Positions 34,135 to 43,313 are shown, numbered from the stretch's first letter. The stretch: DNA of 64,000 nucleotides from Sphaerisporangium dianthi (GCF_042654065.1 NZ_JBHSFP010000001.1:186001-250000), one strand, 5' to 3'. The notes: generated by a model not told the origin, from the letters alone. Numbers and translations are program-made.

Positions 34135-37100
34135 ATGGAATTTCGCATTCTCGGCCCGGTGGAACTGTGGTCCCAAGAGCGGCGCCATGATGTCGGCTGG
34201 GCCAAGGAACGGCTGGTCATAGCCGTTCTTCTCCTGGCTCCGGGGCGTCCGGTGCCCATCCGGTCGCTCATCGCGAAGCTATGGGACGGCGACCCTCCCG
34301 CACAGGCGGCGGCCCTATTGCAGAGCAGTGTCTCCCGGCTGAGGAAGCGTCTGCAGGAAATCGCCGGCACGGCGGAAGACGAGAGTGCCGGTCCGCGCCT
34401 GCGCCGCGTTTCCGGGTCGTACATATTGGAAACGGACGTCGAAAATATCGATTTGCACCGCTTCCGCAAACTACGCGCGGACGCCCGGGGGTCGGCGGGA
34501 GCCGGCGATATCGATAACGCCCTCCGGCTGTACCGCGAGGCGGAGGATCAGTGGCGCGGCGAGCCGCTGGCGGGTCTGCCGGGGGCCTGGGCCGACATCA
34601 CTCGCAAGAACCTCGAAGAGGAGATGCTCGGCGGCACCATGGAGCGCATCACCTTGGAACTCGGCCAGGGTGACCACACCCGGCTCGTCGCGGAGCTGTC
34701 CGAACTGGTGACCCGTTACCCGTTGGACGAGAAGCTCATCGAACTCCTCATGCGGACGCTGTACGCGAACGGGCGGCAGGCGGACGCGCTGGCGGCCTAC
34801 CGGCAGGCTCGCGAGCGGTTCACCGAGCAACTCGGCACCGAGCCGGATCCCACCCTGCGGGACCTGCATCAGCGCATCCTCCGCCGCGATCCCGGGCTGG
34901 TCGCCGGCACCCGCCCTCGGCACACCTCGGGCCCCGCCCCGCCCAACGACCTGCCGCGGGACCTCCCCACCTTCACCGGCAGGACGGACGAACTCGCCCC
35001 CCTGACCTCGGACAGGGTGCTCGACGGGGCGGCGGTGCCCGTACTGGCCATCGACGGTATGCCGGGGGTCGGCAAGACCGCCTTCGCGGTCCATCTCGCC
35101 CACCTTGTCGCCGACCGCTATCACCATGGCAGGCTCTACCTCGACCTGCACGGCCACAGCCCTCTTCACGAGCCGCTCGATCCCGCCACCGCCCTCGATC
35201 GCCTGCTTCGTCACCTCGGTGTGCCAGGCGACATTCCAGAAGGGCTGGACGCGCGAGCCGCCAGATGGCGGAAGGAACTGGCCGGGCACAAGGTCCTCAT
35301 CGTGCTGGACGACGCCACGGGAACCCAGCAGATCCGCCACCTGCTGCCCGGCGAACCCGGATGCCTGGTCATCGTCACCAGCCGACGCAGGCTGACCGGC
35401 CTGGAGGGCGTCGAGTCGCTCTCCCTGGACGTCCTGCCCCCCAGGGACGCGGCCGAACTGCTCCACCGAGCCGCCGGTAGGCATCGCCCCCTCGAACCCG
35501 ACGGCGTCGCCGCGGTGACCCGCCTCTGCGGCTATCTGCCGCTCGCGATCCAGATCGTCGGAAGCAAACTGCGACACCGCCCAGCGTGGAGCGCCGCCGA
35601 CCTGGCCGACCGGCTGGGACGCGGCAACCAGCGCCTGGCCGAGATCAGAGCCGAGAACCGGGAGGTCATCGCCGCGTTCCGGCTGTCCTACGAGGGACTC
35701 ACCGGATTCCAGCAGCGAGCCTTCACCCGGCTCGGGCTGTACCCGGGAACCGAACTGACCGCGCATTGCGTGGCGGCGCTGCTGGGACGTCCACTCGCCA
35801 TCGCCGAGCGGTTCCTGGACGATCTTCTGGATCACCACCTCATCGCCGAACCGCGACGCGGCCGCTATCGCCTCCACGACCTGATCCGCGATTACGCCAC
35901 CTCGCTCGCGGACCAGGAATCGGAGAGCGAACGGACCGAGGCCGTCCACCGCGTCCTCGACTACCACCTCTTCCTCGCCGACCGCGCGGACCGGCTCGCG
36001 TACCGCCATCGAGCCCGCGCCTCCGTCGAGGTGACCGGCCCACCGGCGGCCTCACCCGACATGGCGACCACGGACCAAGCACTGTCGTGGCTGAGGACAG
36101 AGCTCGACAACCTGCTGCGGTTGACCGCCTATTCCGCCGACCACGGCTGGACGCGGCATACCGCCATGTTCGCCCATGTGCTCAGCCGCCACCTCAGCTT
36201 CTGGGGCCACTGGGCGGACGCCGTCCGCGTCCATACCGACGCCATCGAAGCCTGGCGCCGATTGGACGACCCTCGAGGACTCGCCCGCGCGCTGACCGAT
36301 CTCAGCGAGGTGCTGCGGCAGAGCGGCAGACTCGACGAGTGCCTCGACATCACTGCACAGGCATTGAGCATCCGGCAGGCGCAGGGCGACCGGCATGGCG
36401 TCGCGGAACTCCTCGACCAGAGCGGCCTCGCCCACTGGCAGCGTTCGGAGTTCGACGCGGCGCTGGGCCACTTCCAGCGGGCCCTCGACATCAGAAGGGC
36501 GATGGGCGACCACTATGGCCAAGCGATAAGCCTGAACCACATCGCCGGCATCGCCGACGCCAAGGGCGACTACCAAGCGGCATCCGACCGGCTGCGCGAG
36601 GTCCTCGCACTTCACGAGGAGGACGGCGATCTCCATGGCCGCCAGGTGGTCCTGAACAACATCGGCGAGTTGGAGGCTCGTCGCGGCCAATACTCCAGCG
36701 CGCTGGAGTATTACGAGCGGGCAGCCGCCCTCGCCCCCGAGACAGGACCCAGGGAAGAGGCCGGTCTGCTGCACAATACGGCGAACGTGTTACAGCATCT
36801 AGGCCGTCACGGTGAAGCGCTGGAACGCTACAGGAAAGCCTTGCGCCTCTACCGCGAGATCGGCGACCGGCGCGGCGAAGCGCACACGCTGAACAGCATC
36901 GGATCCTGCTATGCGGGCACGGGAAACGACGAACAGGCGCTGGTCCACCACCAGAGAGCGTTGAGCATCTCCGCGGATGTGGTGGAGCGGCAGCAGCAGG
37001 CGCGCGCCCTCACCGGCATCGGCGACGCCCATCAGCACGCACGTCGCCACCACGCCGCCCTGGAGTTCTACGAGCAGGCGCTGCGAGTGGCGCGCGCGAT

Positions 37101-37287
37101 CGGCGACGTTCACCAAGAGGCGCAGGCCCTACGGCAGATGGGTTCCACACTCGACCTGATCGGCGATCCTGTCCAAGCGCGCCGGCTCTGGCGCCAGGCA
37201 CTGAAGCTGTATGAGGACCTCGGCGTCCCCGAGGCGCTGGAACTCCGGACGCGCCTGCACAATCCCCCTAGATCGCCAGATGTGTAA
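34135..37287 (+). CDS. SARP-NB-ARC-TPR (AfsR-type) transcription activator
   Basis: The 1050-residue protein has an OmpR-like winged helix (MEFRILGPVELW, AQAAALLQSSVSRLRKRL; ~1-95) and a bacterial transcriptional activation domain (~100-245). An NB-ARC ATPase follows (IDGMPGVGKTAFAVHLAHL near 305; VLIVLDDATGTQQI; VTSRRRLTGL; LCGYLPLAIQIVGSKL), then many TPR units (~690-1040; ALGHFQRALDIRRAMGD, ALERYRKALRLYREIGD). AfsR-type proteins activate secondary-metabolite or developmental genes in response to phosphorylation, nucleotides or peptides. It is divergent from the GT-B/PfkB operon and could control it. The start has GAAAGGGA 5 nt upstream, ruling out the much longer open frame from 33286. Confidence 0.92.
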   Translation: MEFRILGPVELWSQERRHDVGWAKERLVIAVLLLAPGRPVPIRSLIAKLWDGDPPAQAAALLQSSVSRLRKRLQEIAGTAEDESAGPRLRRVSGSYILETDVENIDLHRFRKLRADARGSAGAGDIDNALRLYREAEDQWRGEPLAGLPGAWADITRKNLEEEMLGGTMERITLELGQGDHTRLVAELSELVTRYPLDEKLIELLMRTLYANGRQADALAAYRQARERFTEQLGTEPDPTLRDLHQRILRRDPGLVAGTRPRHTSGPAPPNDLPRDLPTFTGRTDELAPLTSDRVLDGAAVPVLAIDGMPGVGKTAFAVHLAHLVADRYHHGRLYLDLHGHSPLHEPLDPATALDRLLRHLGVPGDIPEGLDARAARWRKELAGHKVLIVLDDATGTQQIRHLLPGEPGCLVIVTSRRRLTGLEGVESLSLDVLPPRDAAELLHRAAGRHRPLEPDGVAAVTRLCGYLPLAIQIVGSKLRHRPAWSAADLADRLGRGNQRLAEIRAENREVIAAFRLSYEGLTGFQQRAFTRLGLYPGTELTAHCVAALLGRPLAIAERFLDDLLDHHLIAEPRRGRYRLHDLIRDYATSLADQESESERTEAVHRVLDYHLFLADRADRLAYRHRARASVEVTGPPAASPDMATTDQALSWLRTELDNLLRLTAYSADHGWTRHTAMFAHVLSRHLSFWGHWADAVRVHTDAIEAWRRLDDPRGLARALTDLSEVLRQSGRLDECLDITAQALSIRQAQGDRHGVAELLDQSGLAHWQRSEFDAALGHFQRALDIRRAMGDHYGQAISLNHIAGIADAKGDYQAASDRLREVLALHEEDGDLHGRQVVLNNIGELEARRGQYSSALEYYERAAALAPETGPREEAGLLHNTANVLQHLGRHGEALERYRKALRLYREIGDRRGEAHTLNSIGSCYAGTGNDEQALVHHQRALSISADVVERQQQARALTGIGDAHQHARRHHAALEFYEQALRVARAIGDVHQEAQALRQMGSTLDLIGDPVQARRLWRQALKLYEDLGVPEALELRTRLHNPPRSPDV

Positions 37288-37500
37288 CACTCTGCACTAT
37301 AAGCCGAGAAGTTCGCGATTCCATCAATCCCGCCATTGGTGAACGAACGCCTCATACCCAACTTTACGCTGCTATTCACTACATGTATGGATAAGTTGAC
37401 AATGGCCGTGCATGTCGATCATCGCACCCCTAAGATCAAGACCGCATCGATGCACCAGTGAATTCCAGTCGCTATACCGCGGCCGATCGTTAGGAAGAAG
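37288..37500. other. AT-rich spacer upstream of a possible peptide gene
   Basis: This 213-bp stretch has clearly lower GC than the surrounding genes. It contains a TTGACA hexamer at 37396-37401 but no convincing -10 at 17 bp. It ends with AGGAAGAAG before the ATG at 37501. Confidence 0.4.
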
Positions 37501-37596
37501 ATGAGAATCGCGATAGTCACAGCGGCAATGCTGTCGGCCTTCATCTGGCTCGTGCACGTTGCGCCAGCGCTCCCGATCTTGGGAGTAACCGCCTAG
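37501..37596 (+). CDS. possible 31-residue hydrophobic peptide
   Basis: An ATG with AGGA 5 nt upstream opens a 31-codon frame, MRIAIVTAAMLSAFIWLVHV followed by APALPILGVTA. It has one basic residue and then a hydrophobic stretch, like a signal sequence or single membrane span. It lies 213 bp after the SARP-TPR gene on the same strand. TPR regulators are often paired with small exported peptides (RRNPP systems), which makes this worth testing, but the frame is short and could be chance. Confidence 0.35.
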   Translation: MRIAIVTAAMLSAFIWLVHVAPALPILGVTA

Positions 37597-37906
37597 TGAG
37601 CTAGATGACCAGGTCCGGGACGGACAGGCGGACTCCGTCTTCCGTCCCGGACCCGGCCCGCCGGCTTGACGACCGCACCACCGCCCTTCACATCGCCGGC
37701 ACCACATCCAGGAGAGGCCGAGCAGGTGGACCGCCTGGAACAGAGCCTGTCCGGCACCTTCCCTCGGCGTCGGCCCCGGAAGATCCTCCGCTCGATCTGT
37801 CCGACCACGACGGCGTCCCCGTCGACCTCCCGGCCCCCGCGCGGTGTGTCGCTTACCTCCTAAGTAAGCAGCGGCGGCAGAGCGAGCCGCTCGCCGATCC
37901 GCCTGA
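37597..37906. other. intergenic region with a small inverted repeat
   Basis: The 310-bp spacer holds GCTTAC (37851) and GTAAGC (37864) around a 7-nt loop, 38 bp after the end of the minus-strand VOC gene; it could be a weak terminator or a repressor site. Nothing else was seen. Confidence 0.4.
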
Positions 37907-38530
37907 TCAGTGGAGCGTGAGGACTCGGTCCAGCGCACCGATCTCTGCCAGCAGTGCCTGACGTTCGCCGGCCCGAACGGGGACGGCCGCCCCCAGCGCG
38001 GCCAACGCGGGCCGGATCTTCTCGGGCGCGGGATGGATGATCGCCAGTGACCTCAGCGGCACGACCGGCAGGCCGGCGGAGGGATGGGCGGTGGTCCCCC
38101 AATCGATGAGGAAGGGCAGCGGCCCGCTCAGCATCGGGGTGAGCCGCCAGGTGAGCAGGGTGCCATCCGGCCTGCGCCGTGACATGGCTTCGGGCTCCCC
38201 CGGGTCGTACCCCGCCTGCCTGGCCGTCGCCACCCGCTCGTCCAGTCTGCCGGGCTCGACCGCGAGGGCCCAGCCGGCCAGCGCCGGTGCGGCGAGTTCG
38301 TCGATCCCGAACGGGCGGGGCCGGCCGGGAGCCGGCTGGCCGGGATCGGGGCCGATGATCTCCAGATAGGCCCGGCCGCCGAGCCCGAGCAGGTAGTTGC
38401 GCGTGCCGAGCCCCGGATGCGGTCCGCCCTCGACCGGCCGCACACCCGTCGACTCAGCGACCCAGGCCACCGCCGCCGCCAGGTCCGGACTCGCGTAAAC
38501 AAGATGATCCAGAGCCCGATCGATCACCAC
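37907..38530 (-). CDS. VOC/glyoxalase-like domain protein
   Basis: The 207-residue protein begins IDRALDHLVYASPDLAAAVAWVAESTGVRPVEGGPHPGLGTRNYLLGLG, the opening of the glyoxalase-like (Glyoxalase_3) group, and continues with AYLEIIGPDPGQP and LAIIHPAPEKIRPALAALG. It is cytoplasmic; the substrate is unknown. The start is one of two consecutive GTG codons (38530 or 38527) after GGAGG. An internal ~92-bp piece of this gene (38284-38375) recurs as a direct repeat at 44101-44191. Confidence 0.85.
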   Translation of the reverse strand: MVIDRALDHLVYASPDLAAAVAWVAESTGVRPVEGGPHPGLGTRNYLLGLGGRAYLEIIGPDPGQPAPGRPRPFGIDELAAPALAGWALAVEPGRLDERVATARQAGYDPGEPEAMSRRRPDGTLLTWRLTPMLSGPLPFLIDWGTTAHPSAGLPVVPLRSLAIIHPAPEKIRPALAALGAAVPVRAGERQALLAEIGALDRVLTLH

Positions 38531-38744
38531 GGATCCTCCACGTCCGACGAACGACGACCGTCAGGCTATCTCCGACACGGCCCGGCGTTCGCCCGTCCGA
38601 GAACCACGGGGCGCGCCTGACCGGAGGCGGAGCCCGTCGCGCGATCGCATGGAGCGACCGCCATAACGCCGCTACCGCTACCGCGACCCCGGACGCGAAA
38701 GCGAGCGACGACCATGCGGTGTTGTGCTGGATCTTCTTCGTGCT

Positions 38745-39425
38745 CTACCTCTCGATTCCGCGGACGTCATCGGTGATGCGGTAGCCGACGCCGGGGGTGG
38801 TGGTGATGATCGGAGGGGGGCCGAGTTTGCGGCGCAGGCGGCCGACGGTGACGGTGACGGTGTTGGTGAACGGGTCGGCGTGTTCGTCCCAGACTTGTTC
38901 GAGCAGGTCCTCGGCACTGAGGAAGGCGGGGGTGGCGCGCAGGAGGGCTTCGAGGAGGGCGAATTCCTTGACCGACAGGTCGAGTCGGCGGCCGTCGCGG
39001 GTGGCCGTGCGGCGCAGGGGGTCGAGTTCGATGCCCGCGGCGCGCAGGGTGCGGGCGCGGGCGAAGGGTCGGCGGCGTGACAGCGAACGGATGCGTACGA
39101 CCAGTTCGGGGAAGTGGAAGGGCTTGGCGAGGTAGTCGTCGGCCCCCAGGGTCAGGCCGCTGACCCGGTCGCCGGGCGAGCCGGCCGCGGTCAGCATCAA
39201 GACCATGACGCGGTCATCGCGTTCGGTGATCATCTGGCAGAGGGTGTCGCCGTGGATTCCTGGCAGGTCGCGATCGAGGACGACCACGTCGTAGGTGGTG
39301 AGGTCGAGTTTGGCCGCGGCCTCCAGGCCGTCATGCGCCACGTCCACGGCCATGCCCTGATCGCGTAGACCTTCGGCCAGCACGGCCGCCAGAGAGCGCG
39401 CGTCCTCGACCACCAGCACCCTCAT
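38745..39425 (-). CDS. OmpR/PhoB-family response regulator
   Basis: The 226-residue protein has a receiver domain (MRVLVVEDARSLAAV, acceptor Asp in VVVLDRDLPG, VLMLTAAGS, DDYLAKPF) and a winged-helix DNA-binding domain (RDGRRLDLSVKEFALLEALL, TVTVTVGRLRRKLG, IITTTPGVGYRI). It lies downstream of its histidine kinase and is divergent from an ABC transporter, the usual layout of a system that controls an efflux pump. Its ATG is the end of a chain of overlapping mini-ORFs made by a 62-bp tandem duplication of the kinase/regulator junction. Confidence 0.93.
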   Translation of the reverse strand: MRVLVVEDARSLAAVLAEGLRDQGMAVDVAHDGLEAAAKLDLTTYDVVVLDRDLPGIHGDTLCQMITERDDRVMVLMLTAAGSPGDRVSGLTLGADDYLAKPFHFPELVVRIRSLSRRRPFARARTLRAAGIELDPLRRTATRDGRRLDLSVKEFALLEALLRATPAFLSAEDLLEQVWDEHADPFTNTVTVTVGRLRRKLGPPPIITTTPGVGYRITDDVRGIER

Positions 39426-39575
39426 ACCGGAACACCCGCCCGCACCGCCGCCAGAGAGCGCGCGTCCACGACCACCAGCACCCTCATACCGGAACACCCG
39501 CCCGCACCGCCGCCGGAAAGCGCGCGTCCTCGACGACCGGCGCCCTCACGCCGGGACACCTGCCTTGACGGCCGC
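39426..39575 (-). repeat. 62-bp tandem duplication of the kinase/regulator junction, forming two coupled mini-ORFs
   Basis: The last codons of the kinase and first ~14 codons of the regulator are repeated at 62-bp spacing: start codons lie at 39549 (GTG), 39487 (ATG) and 39425 (ATG, the true regulator). Because 62 is not divisible by three, each extra copy ends in TGA that overlaps the next ATG. This gives two 21-codon mini-ORFs (39549-39484 and 39487-39422) and a chain kinase-GTGA-mini1-ATGA-mini2-ATGA-regulator. The second encodes MRVLVVVDARSLAAV plus six residues. Copies differ at a few bases. Confidence 0.9.
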
Positions 39576-40733
39576 GAGAGGCAGGGAGATGGCGACCTGG
39601 AGGCCGCCTTCGGGCCGGGCACGCAGGTCCAGGCTGCCGCCGTGGGCTTCGGCGACGGCGGCGACGATCGACAGTCCGAGCCCGGAGCCGTTGTCGGAGC
39701 CGGTCCGGTCCGCGCCGAGCCGCTGGAACGGCTGGGCCAGCCGCGCGAGCTGCTCCTGGTCGAGAACTCGCCCGCCCGTCTCGACGACGAGCCGCGCCGT
39801 CGCGCCGTCGGCCGCGGCGGCGACCCGGATCCAGCCGTCGTCGTGGTTGTGGACGACCGCGTTGTCGATCACGTTGTCGACCATTCGGGACAGGAGCGTC
39901 CGGCTTCCCCGCGTCCAGGCGTCGTCGTGGACGTCGCCGTGGTGGACGGTCAGGTTCTTGTCCGCGATGTCGGCGGCCCGGGCGTCCAGGGCCGCGGCCA
40001 CCACGCGGCCGAGCGAGATCGCCGCGCGGTCGGACAGGGCGCCGTGCTGGGTGCGGGCGAGCATGAGGAAGCCTTCGAGAAGCCGGTCGACCTGGTCGAG
40101 TTCGGTGCGGATCCGGTCGGCGAGAGCGATCGTCTGCGCCGGTACGGGCTCCGGCTTGGCGATGGCCACGTCCAGCGATGCCCGCATGGTCGCCAGCGGG
40201 GTGCGCAACTCGTGGGAGGCGTTGGCGACGAACCGGCGCTGCGCGGCGAAGGAGCCCTCCAGCCGTTCCAGCAGCCCGTCGATGGTGTCGGCGAGGTCCT
40301 TCACCTCGTCGGCGGGACCCGGTACGGCGAGCCGCTGGTGCAGGTTGTCGGCGGAGATCCGCCGCGTGGCCGCGGTGATCGTCCGCAATGGGCGCAACGC
40401 CCGGCCCGCGACGATGCGGCCCAGCACGACCGAGAGCACGGCCATGACGGCGAGCGCGACCGCCGAGCCGATGAGAAGCCGGCGCGACTGGGCCGTCTGC
40501 GTCTCCGCCAACTGGGCCTGGAGGCGGCCGACGAGGTCCTGGGCGGCCGCGAGGGTGGGCCTGCCCGGCGGGCTGCCGGGCGGCACGATCTCGCTGAACC
40601 GTGACCCGCTCCCGATGAGGTTGGTGATGACCAGCAGCGCGACGGCGGACGCGAGGAACGCGCCTCCGTACATGACGGTGAAACGCCACCGTACGGTACG
40701 GGTCGGCAGCGCCAGGCGTCGCGGCATCCTCAT
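39546..40733 (-). CDS. sensor histidine kinase
   Basis: The 395-residue protein has two membrane spans (FTVMYGGAFLASAVALLVITNLI and RRLLIGSAVALAVMAVLSVVLG) around a short extracellular loop, then HAMP (RALRPLRTITAATRRI), HisKA (FVANASHELRTPLATM) and HATPase (DNVIDNAVVHN, GSGLGLSIVAAVAEAHGG). The G1 box reads VVETGG instead of D-G-G, a mild change. The ATG at 40733 has GAGAGGA just upstream. It is the first gene of the operon with the response regulator and divergent from the ABC transporter. Confidence 0.93.
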   Translation of the reverse strand: MRMPRRLALPTRTVRWRFTVMYGGAFLASAVALLVITNLIGSGSRFSEIVPPGSPPGRPTLAAAQDLVGRLQAQLAETQTAQSRRLLIGSAVALAVMAVLSVVLGRIVAGRALRPLRTITAATRRISADNLHQRLAVPGPADEVKDLADTIDGLLERLEGSFAAQRRFVANASHELRTPLATMRASLDVAIAKPEPVPAQTIALADRIRTELDQVDRLLEGFLMLARTQHGALSDRAAISLGRVVAAALDARAADIADKNLTVHHGDVHDDAWTRGSRTLLSRMVDNVIDNAVVHNHDDGWIRVAAAADGATARLVVETGGRVLDQEQLARLAQPFQRLGADRTGSDNGSGLGLSIVAAVAEAHGGSLDLRARPEGGLQVAISLPLAAVKAGVPA

Positions 40734-40779
40734 AGGTCCTCTCCGGTTCCACGCAGGTCTCCAGGATGCCGTGCCGGAC

Positions 40780-40800
40780 CTAACAGCGATATGACAGCCC
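40780..40800. promoter_or_regulatory. direct-repeat site in kinase/ABC divergent promoter
   Basis: ACAGC occurs at 40783-40787 and 40794-40798, an 11-bp period like OmpR/PhoB-family binding sites. It lies between the divergent histidine kinase and ABC transporter starts, so the response regulator may bind here. Confidence 0.4.
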
Positions 40801-40842
40801 CCATTCGGCCCGTGTTAGCGCCTTCTCCGTACAACCGAACCC

Positions 40843-41760
40843 ATGCGAGCAACCATCGAAGTGTCCGGGCTGCGCAAGCGGTTCGGCCAGATCCTGGCGC
40901 TGGACGGCATGTCCTTCACCGTCCAGCCCGGGCAGGTCACCGGGTTCGTCGGGCCCAACGGCGCGGGAAAGTCCACCACCATGCGGGTGATCCTCGGCTT
41001 GGACGCCGCCGACGAGGGACACGCGCTGGTCGGCGGCCTGCCGTACCCGAGTCTGCGCACCCCCCTGCGCCACATCGGCGCGCTCTTGGACGCCGCCGCG
41101 CTGCAACCCGGCCGCAGCGCGCGCGACCATCTGCTGTGGCTGGCCCACTCCCAAGGATTGGGCGTCAGGCGAGTGGACGAGGTGCTCGAACAGGTCGGGC
41201 TGGCCTCGGCCGCCCGGCGCAGGGCGGGCGGCTTCTCGCTGGGCATGCGCCAGCGGCTCGGGATCGCCGCGGCGCTGCTCGGCGATCCACCGGTGCTCAT
41301 GCTGGACGAACCGGTCAACGGGCTCGACCCCGAAGGGGTCGTGTGGATCCGCGGCCTGTTGCGCTCACTGGCCGCCGAAGGGCGCGCCGTCCTGATCTCC
41401 AGCCATCTGATGAGCGAGTTGCAAGATACCGCCGACCATCTCGTGGTGGTCGGCCGCGGCCGGGTCATCGCCGACACCGGCGTGGCCGACCTGATCGCCG
41501 CCGCCTCCGACGGCCGCGTCACGCTGCACACGACGGCACACGAGCCCGCGATGTCGGCGCTGGCCCACGCCGGCGCCACCGCGACCGTAACCGGGCGCGA
41601 CACACTCGTCGTCACCGGGCTGCCGGGTGAGCGGATCGTGGCTCTGCTCAACGCCGGCGCGGTGCCGTTCTCCGAGGTGGCCACCCACCGCGCGACGCTG
41701 GAGGAGGCGTACCTGGAGCTCACCAGGAACGCCGTCGAATTCCGGGGGGCGACGCGATGA
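40843..41760 (+). CDS. ABC transporter ATP-binding protein (DrrA/CcmA-like)
   Basis: The 305-residue protein has Walker A (GPNGAGKSTTM), a signature region FSLGMRQRLGIAAALLG, Walker B with catalytic Glu (VLMLDEPVNGLDPEG) and the H-loop (VLISSHLMSEL). A C-terminal extension follows, as is usual for drug/antibiotic-type ABC-2 exporters. It is the first gene of a three-gene operon with two permeases joined by ATGA overlaps. The divergent two-component system probably controls it. Confidence 0.93.
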   Translation: MRATIEVSGLRKRFGQILALDGMSFTVQPGQVTGFVGPNGAGKSTTMRVILGLDAADEGHALVGGLPYPSLRTPLRHIGALLDAAALQPGRSARDHLLWLAHSQGLGVRRVDEVLEQVGLASAARRRAGGFSLGMRQRLGIAAALLGDPPVLMLDEPVNGLDPEGVVWIRGLLRSLAAEGRAVLISSHLMSELQDTADHLVVVGRGRVIADTGVADLIAAASDGRVTLHTTAHEPAMSALAHAGATATVTGRDTLVVTGLPGERIVALLNAGAVPFSEVATHRATLEEAYLELTRNAVEFRGATR

Positions 41761-43313
41761 CCGCCACCGTGAACCACTTCAGACCGGACCACCTGGCCCG
41801 GCTGCTGCGCGCGGAGTGGACCAAGTTCAGGACGGTGCGCGCCTGGGTGATCGCCATGACCGCGGGAGCGCTGGTCATCGTGCTGCTCGGCCTGTCGTAC
41901 GCCTCAGGCAGCCATACCTCGTGCGGCAACGGTCCCATCGAGGTCGTCTGTCCCGCGGTTCCCGTGGGGCCGGGCGGCGAAGCCGTGGAGGACAAGTTCT
42001 ACTTCGTGCACCGGACGCTGTCCGGCGACGGCGGCATCACCGCCCGTGCGACGTCCATGACCGGCCAGATCCGCAAGCCCGACGTCACCACCGGCGTACG
42101 GAACGTCGTTCCCGGAGTCGTGCCGTGGGCGAAGGCCGGAGTCATGGTCAAACAGAGCACCAAGCAGGGTTCGGCCTACGCGGCGCTGATGGTCACCGGG
42201 GCGCACGGGGTGCGGATGCAGCACGATTTCACCCACGATGTGGCCGGTCGTCCGGGCGGCGTGTCGGAGGACTCCCCGCGCTGGCTACGGCTGACCCGCT
42301 CCGGCGACACCCTCACCGGGTACGAGTCCACCGACGGCACGAACTGGGCCAAGGTCGGCACCGCCCGCCTGCCGGGGCTGCCGGCCACGGTCGAGATCGG
42401 GCTGTTCGCCACCTCCCCCGGCGATCTGACGGTGACGCGAGGAGATCTCGGCGGGTCCGTTTCGGCGGTGCGTTTCACCGAGGCCACCGCCGTCTTCGAC
42501 CGGGTCGGCCTGGAGGGCGAGACATCCGGCGGCGCCTGGCACGACGACGACATAGGCGTGTCGAAAGAGCCCGACGGATCGTCCCACCACCCGGGCCGCT
42601 CCAGCGAATCCGGCGGCACGTTCAGCGTCACCGGAGTAGGCGACATCGCGCCGTCCATCGATGGGCAGACCATCGAGCGCACCCTCACAGGCGTGCTGAC
42701 CGGGCTGCTCGTGGTGATCGTGGTCGCGGTGATGTTCGTCACCGCCGAATACCGGCGCGGGCTCATCCGCACCACCCTGATCGCCATCCCGCGGCGCGGC
42801 CGGATGCTGGTGGCCAAGGCCCTCACGATCGGCACGGTCGCCTTCGTCGCCGGACTCGCCGCCACCGCGATCACGCTGACCTTCGGTACCCAGATCTTGC
42901 GCGCCAACGGCGACCACGTCCTTCCGGTGTCCCGGCTCACCGAGGTGCGTGTCGTCGTCGGCACGGCGGCACTGCTCGCCGTCGCCGCCGTGCTCGCCCT
43001 CGCCCTCGGCGCCCTGTTCCGGCGCAGCGTCGCGGGAGTCATCGCCGCCATCGTGCTGATCGTGGTCCCGCACGTCCTCGCGACCACCTCCGTCCTGCCC
43101 GACAGCGCGGCGCGATGGCTGCTGCGCCTCACCCCGGCCGCCGGTTTCGCGATCCAGCAGAGCATCCCCGAGTACGCCCACGTGCTCGGGCACTACGCGC
43201 CCATCGCCGGCTTCTACCCGCTGCCGCCGTGGGCCGGCTTCGCCGTGCTGTCCGGCTACGCCGCGCTCGCCCTCGGCCTGGCCGTCGTCCGGCTACGCCG
43301 GAGGGACGCATGA
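41757..43313 (+). CDS. ABC-2 permease with an inserted extracytoplasmic beta domain
   Basis: The 518-residue protein begins LLRAEWTKFRTVRAW and has one membrane span (AGALVIVLLGLSYA). A ~280-residue extracytoplasmic segment comes before the remaining five spans (from TLTGVLTGLLVVIVVAVMFVTAEYRRGLIRTTL). The insert reads FYFVHRTLSGDGGITARATSM, LRLTRSGDTLTGYESTDGTNWAKVGTARLP and VEIGLFATSP, the pattern of a concanavalin/DUF1349-like beta-sandwich. This could bind substrate or cell-wall sugar. Start and stop overlap its neighbours (ATGA, 41757-41760 and 43310-43313), so all three transporter subunits are coupled. Confidence 0.9.
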   Translation: MTATVNHFRPDHLARLLRAEWTKFRTVRAWVIAMTAGALVIVLLGLSYASGSHTSCGNGPIEVVCPAVPVGPGGEAVEDKFYFVHRTLSGDGGITARATSMTGQIRKPDVTTGVRNVVPGVVPWAKAGVMVKQSTKQGSAYAALMVTGAHGVRMQHDFTHDVAGRPGGVSEDSPRWLRLTRSGDTLTGYESTDGTNWAKVGTARLPGLPATVEIGLFATSPGDLTVTRGDLGGSVSAVRFTEATAVFDRVGLEGETSGGAWHDDDIGVSKEPDGSSHHPGRSSESGGTFSVTGVGDIAPSIDGQTIERTLTGVLTGLLVVIVVAVMFVTAEYRRGLIRTTLIAIPRRGRMLVAKALTIGTVAFVAGLAATAITLTFGTQILRANGDHVLPVSRLTEVRVVVGTAALLAVAAVLALALGALFRRSVAGVIAAIVLIVVPHVLATTSVLPDSAARWLLRLTPAAGFAIQQSIPEYAHVLGHYAPIAGFYPLPPWAGFAVLSGYAALALGLAVVRLRRRDA

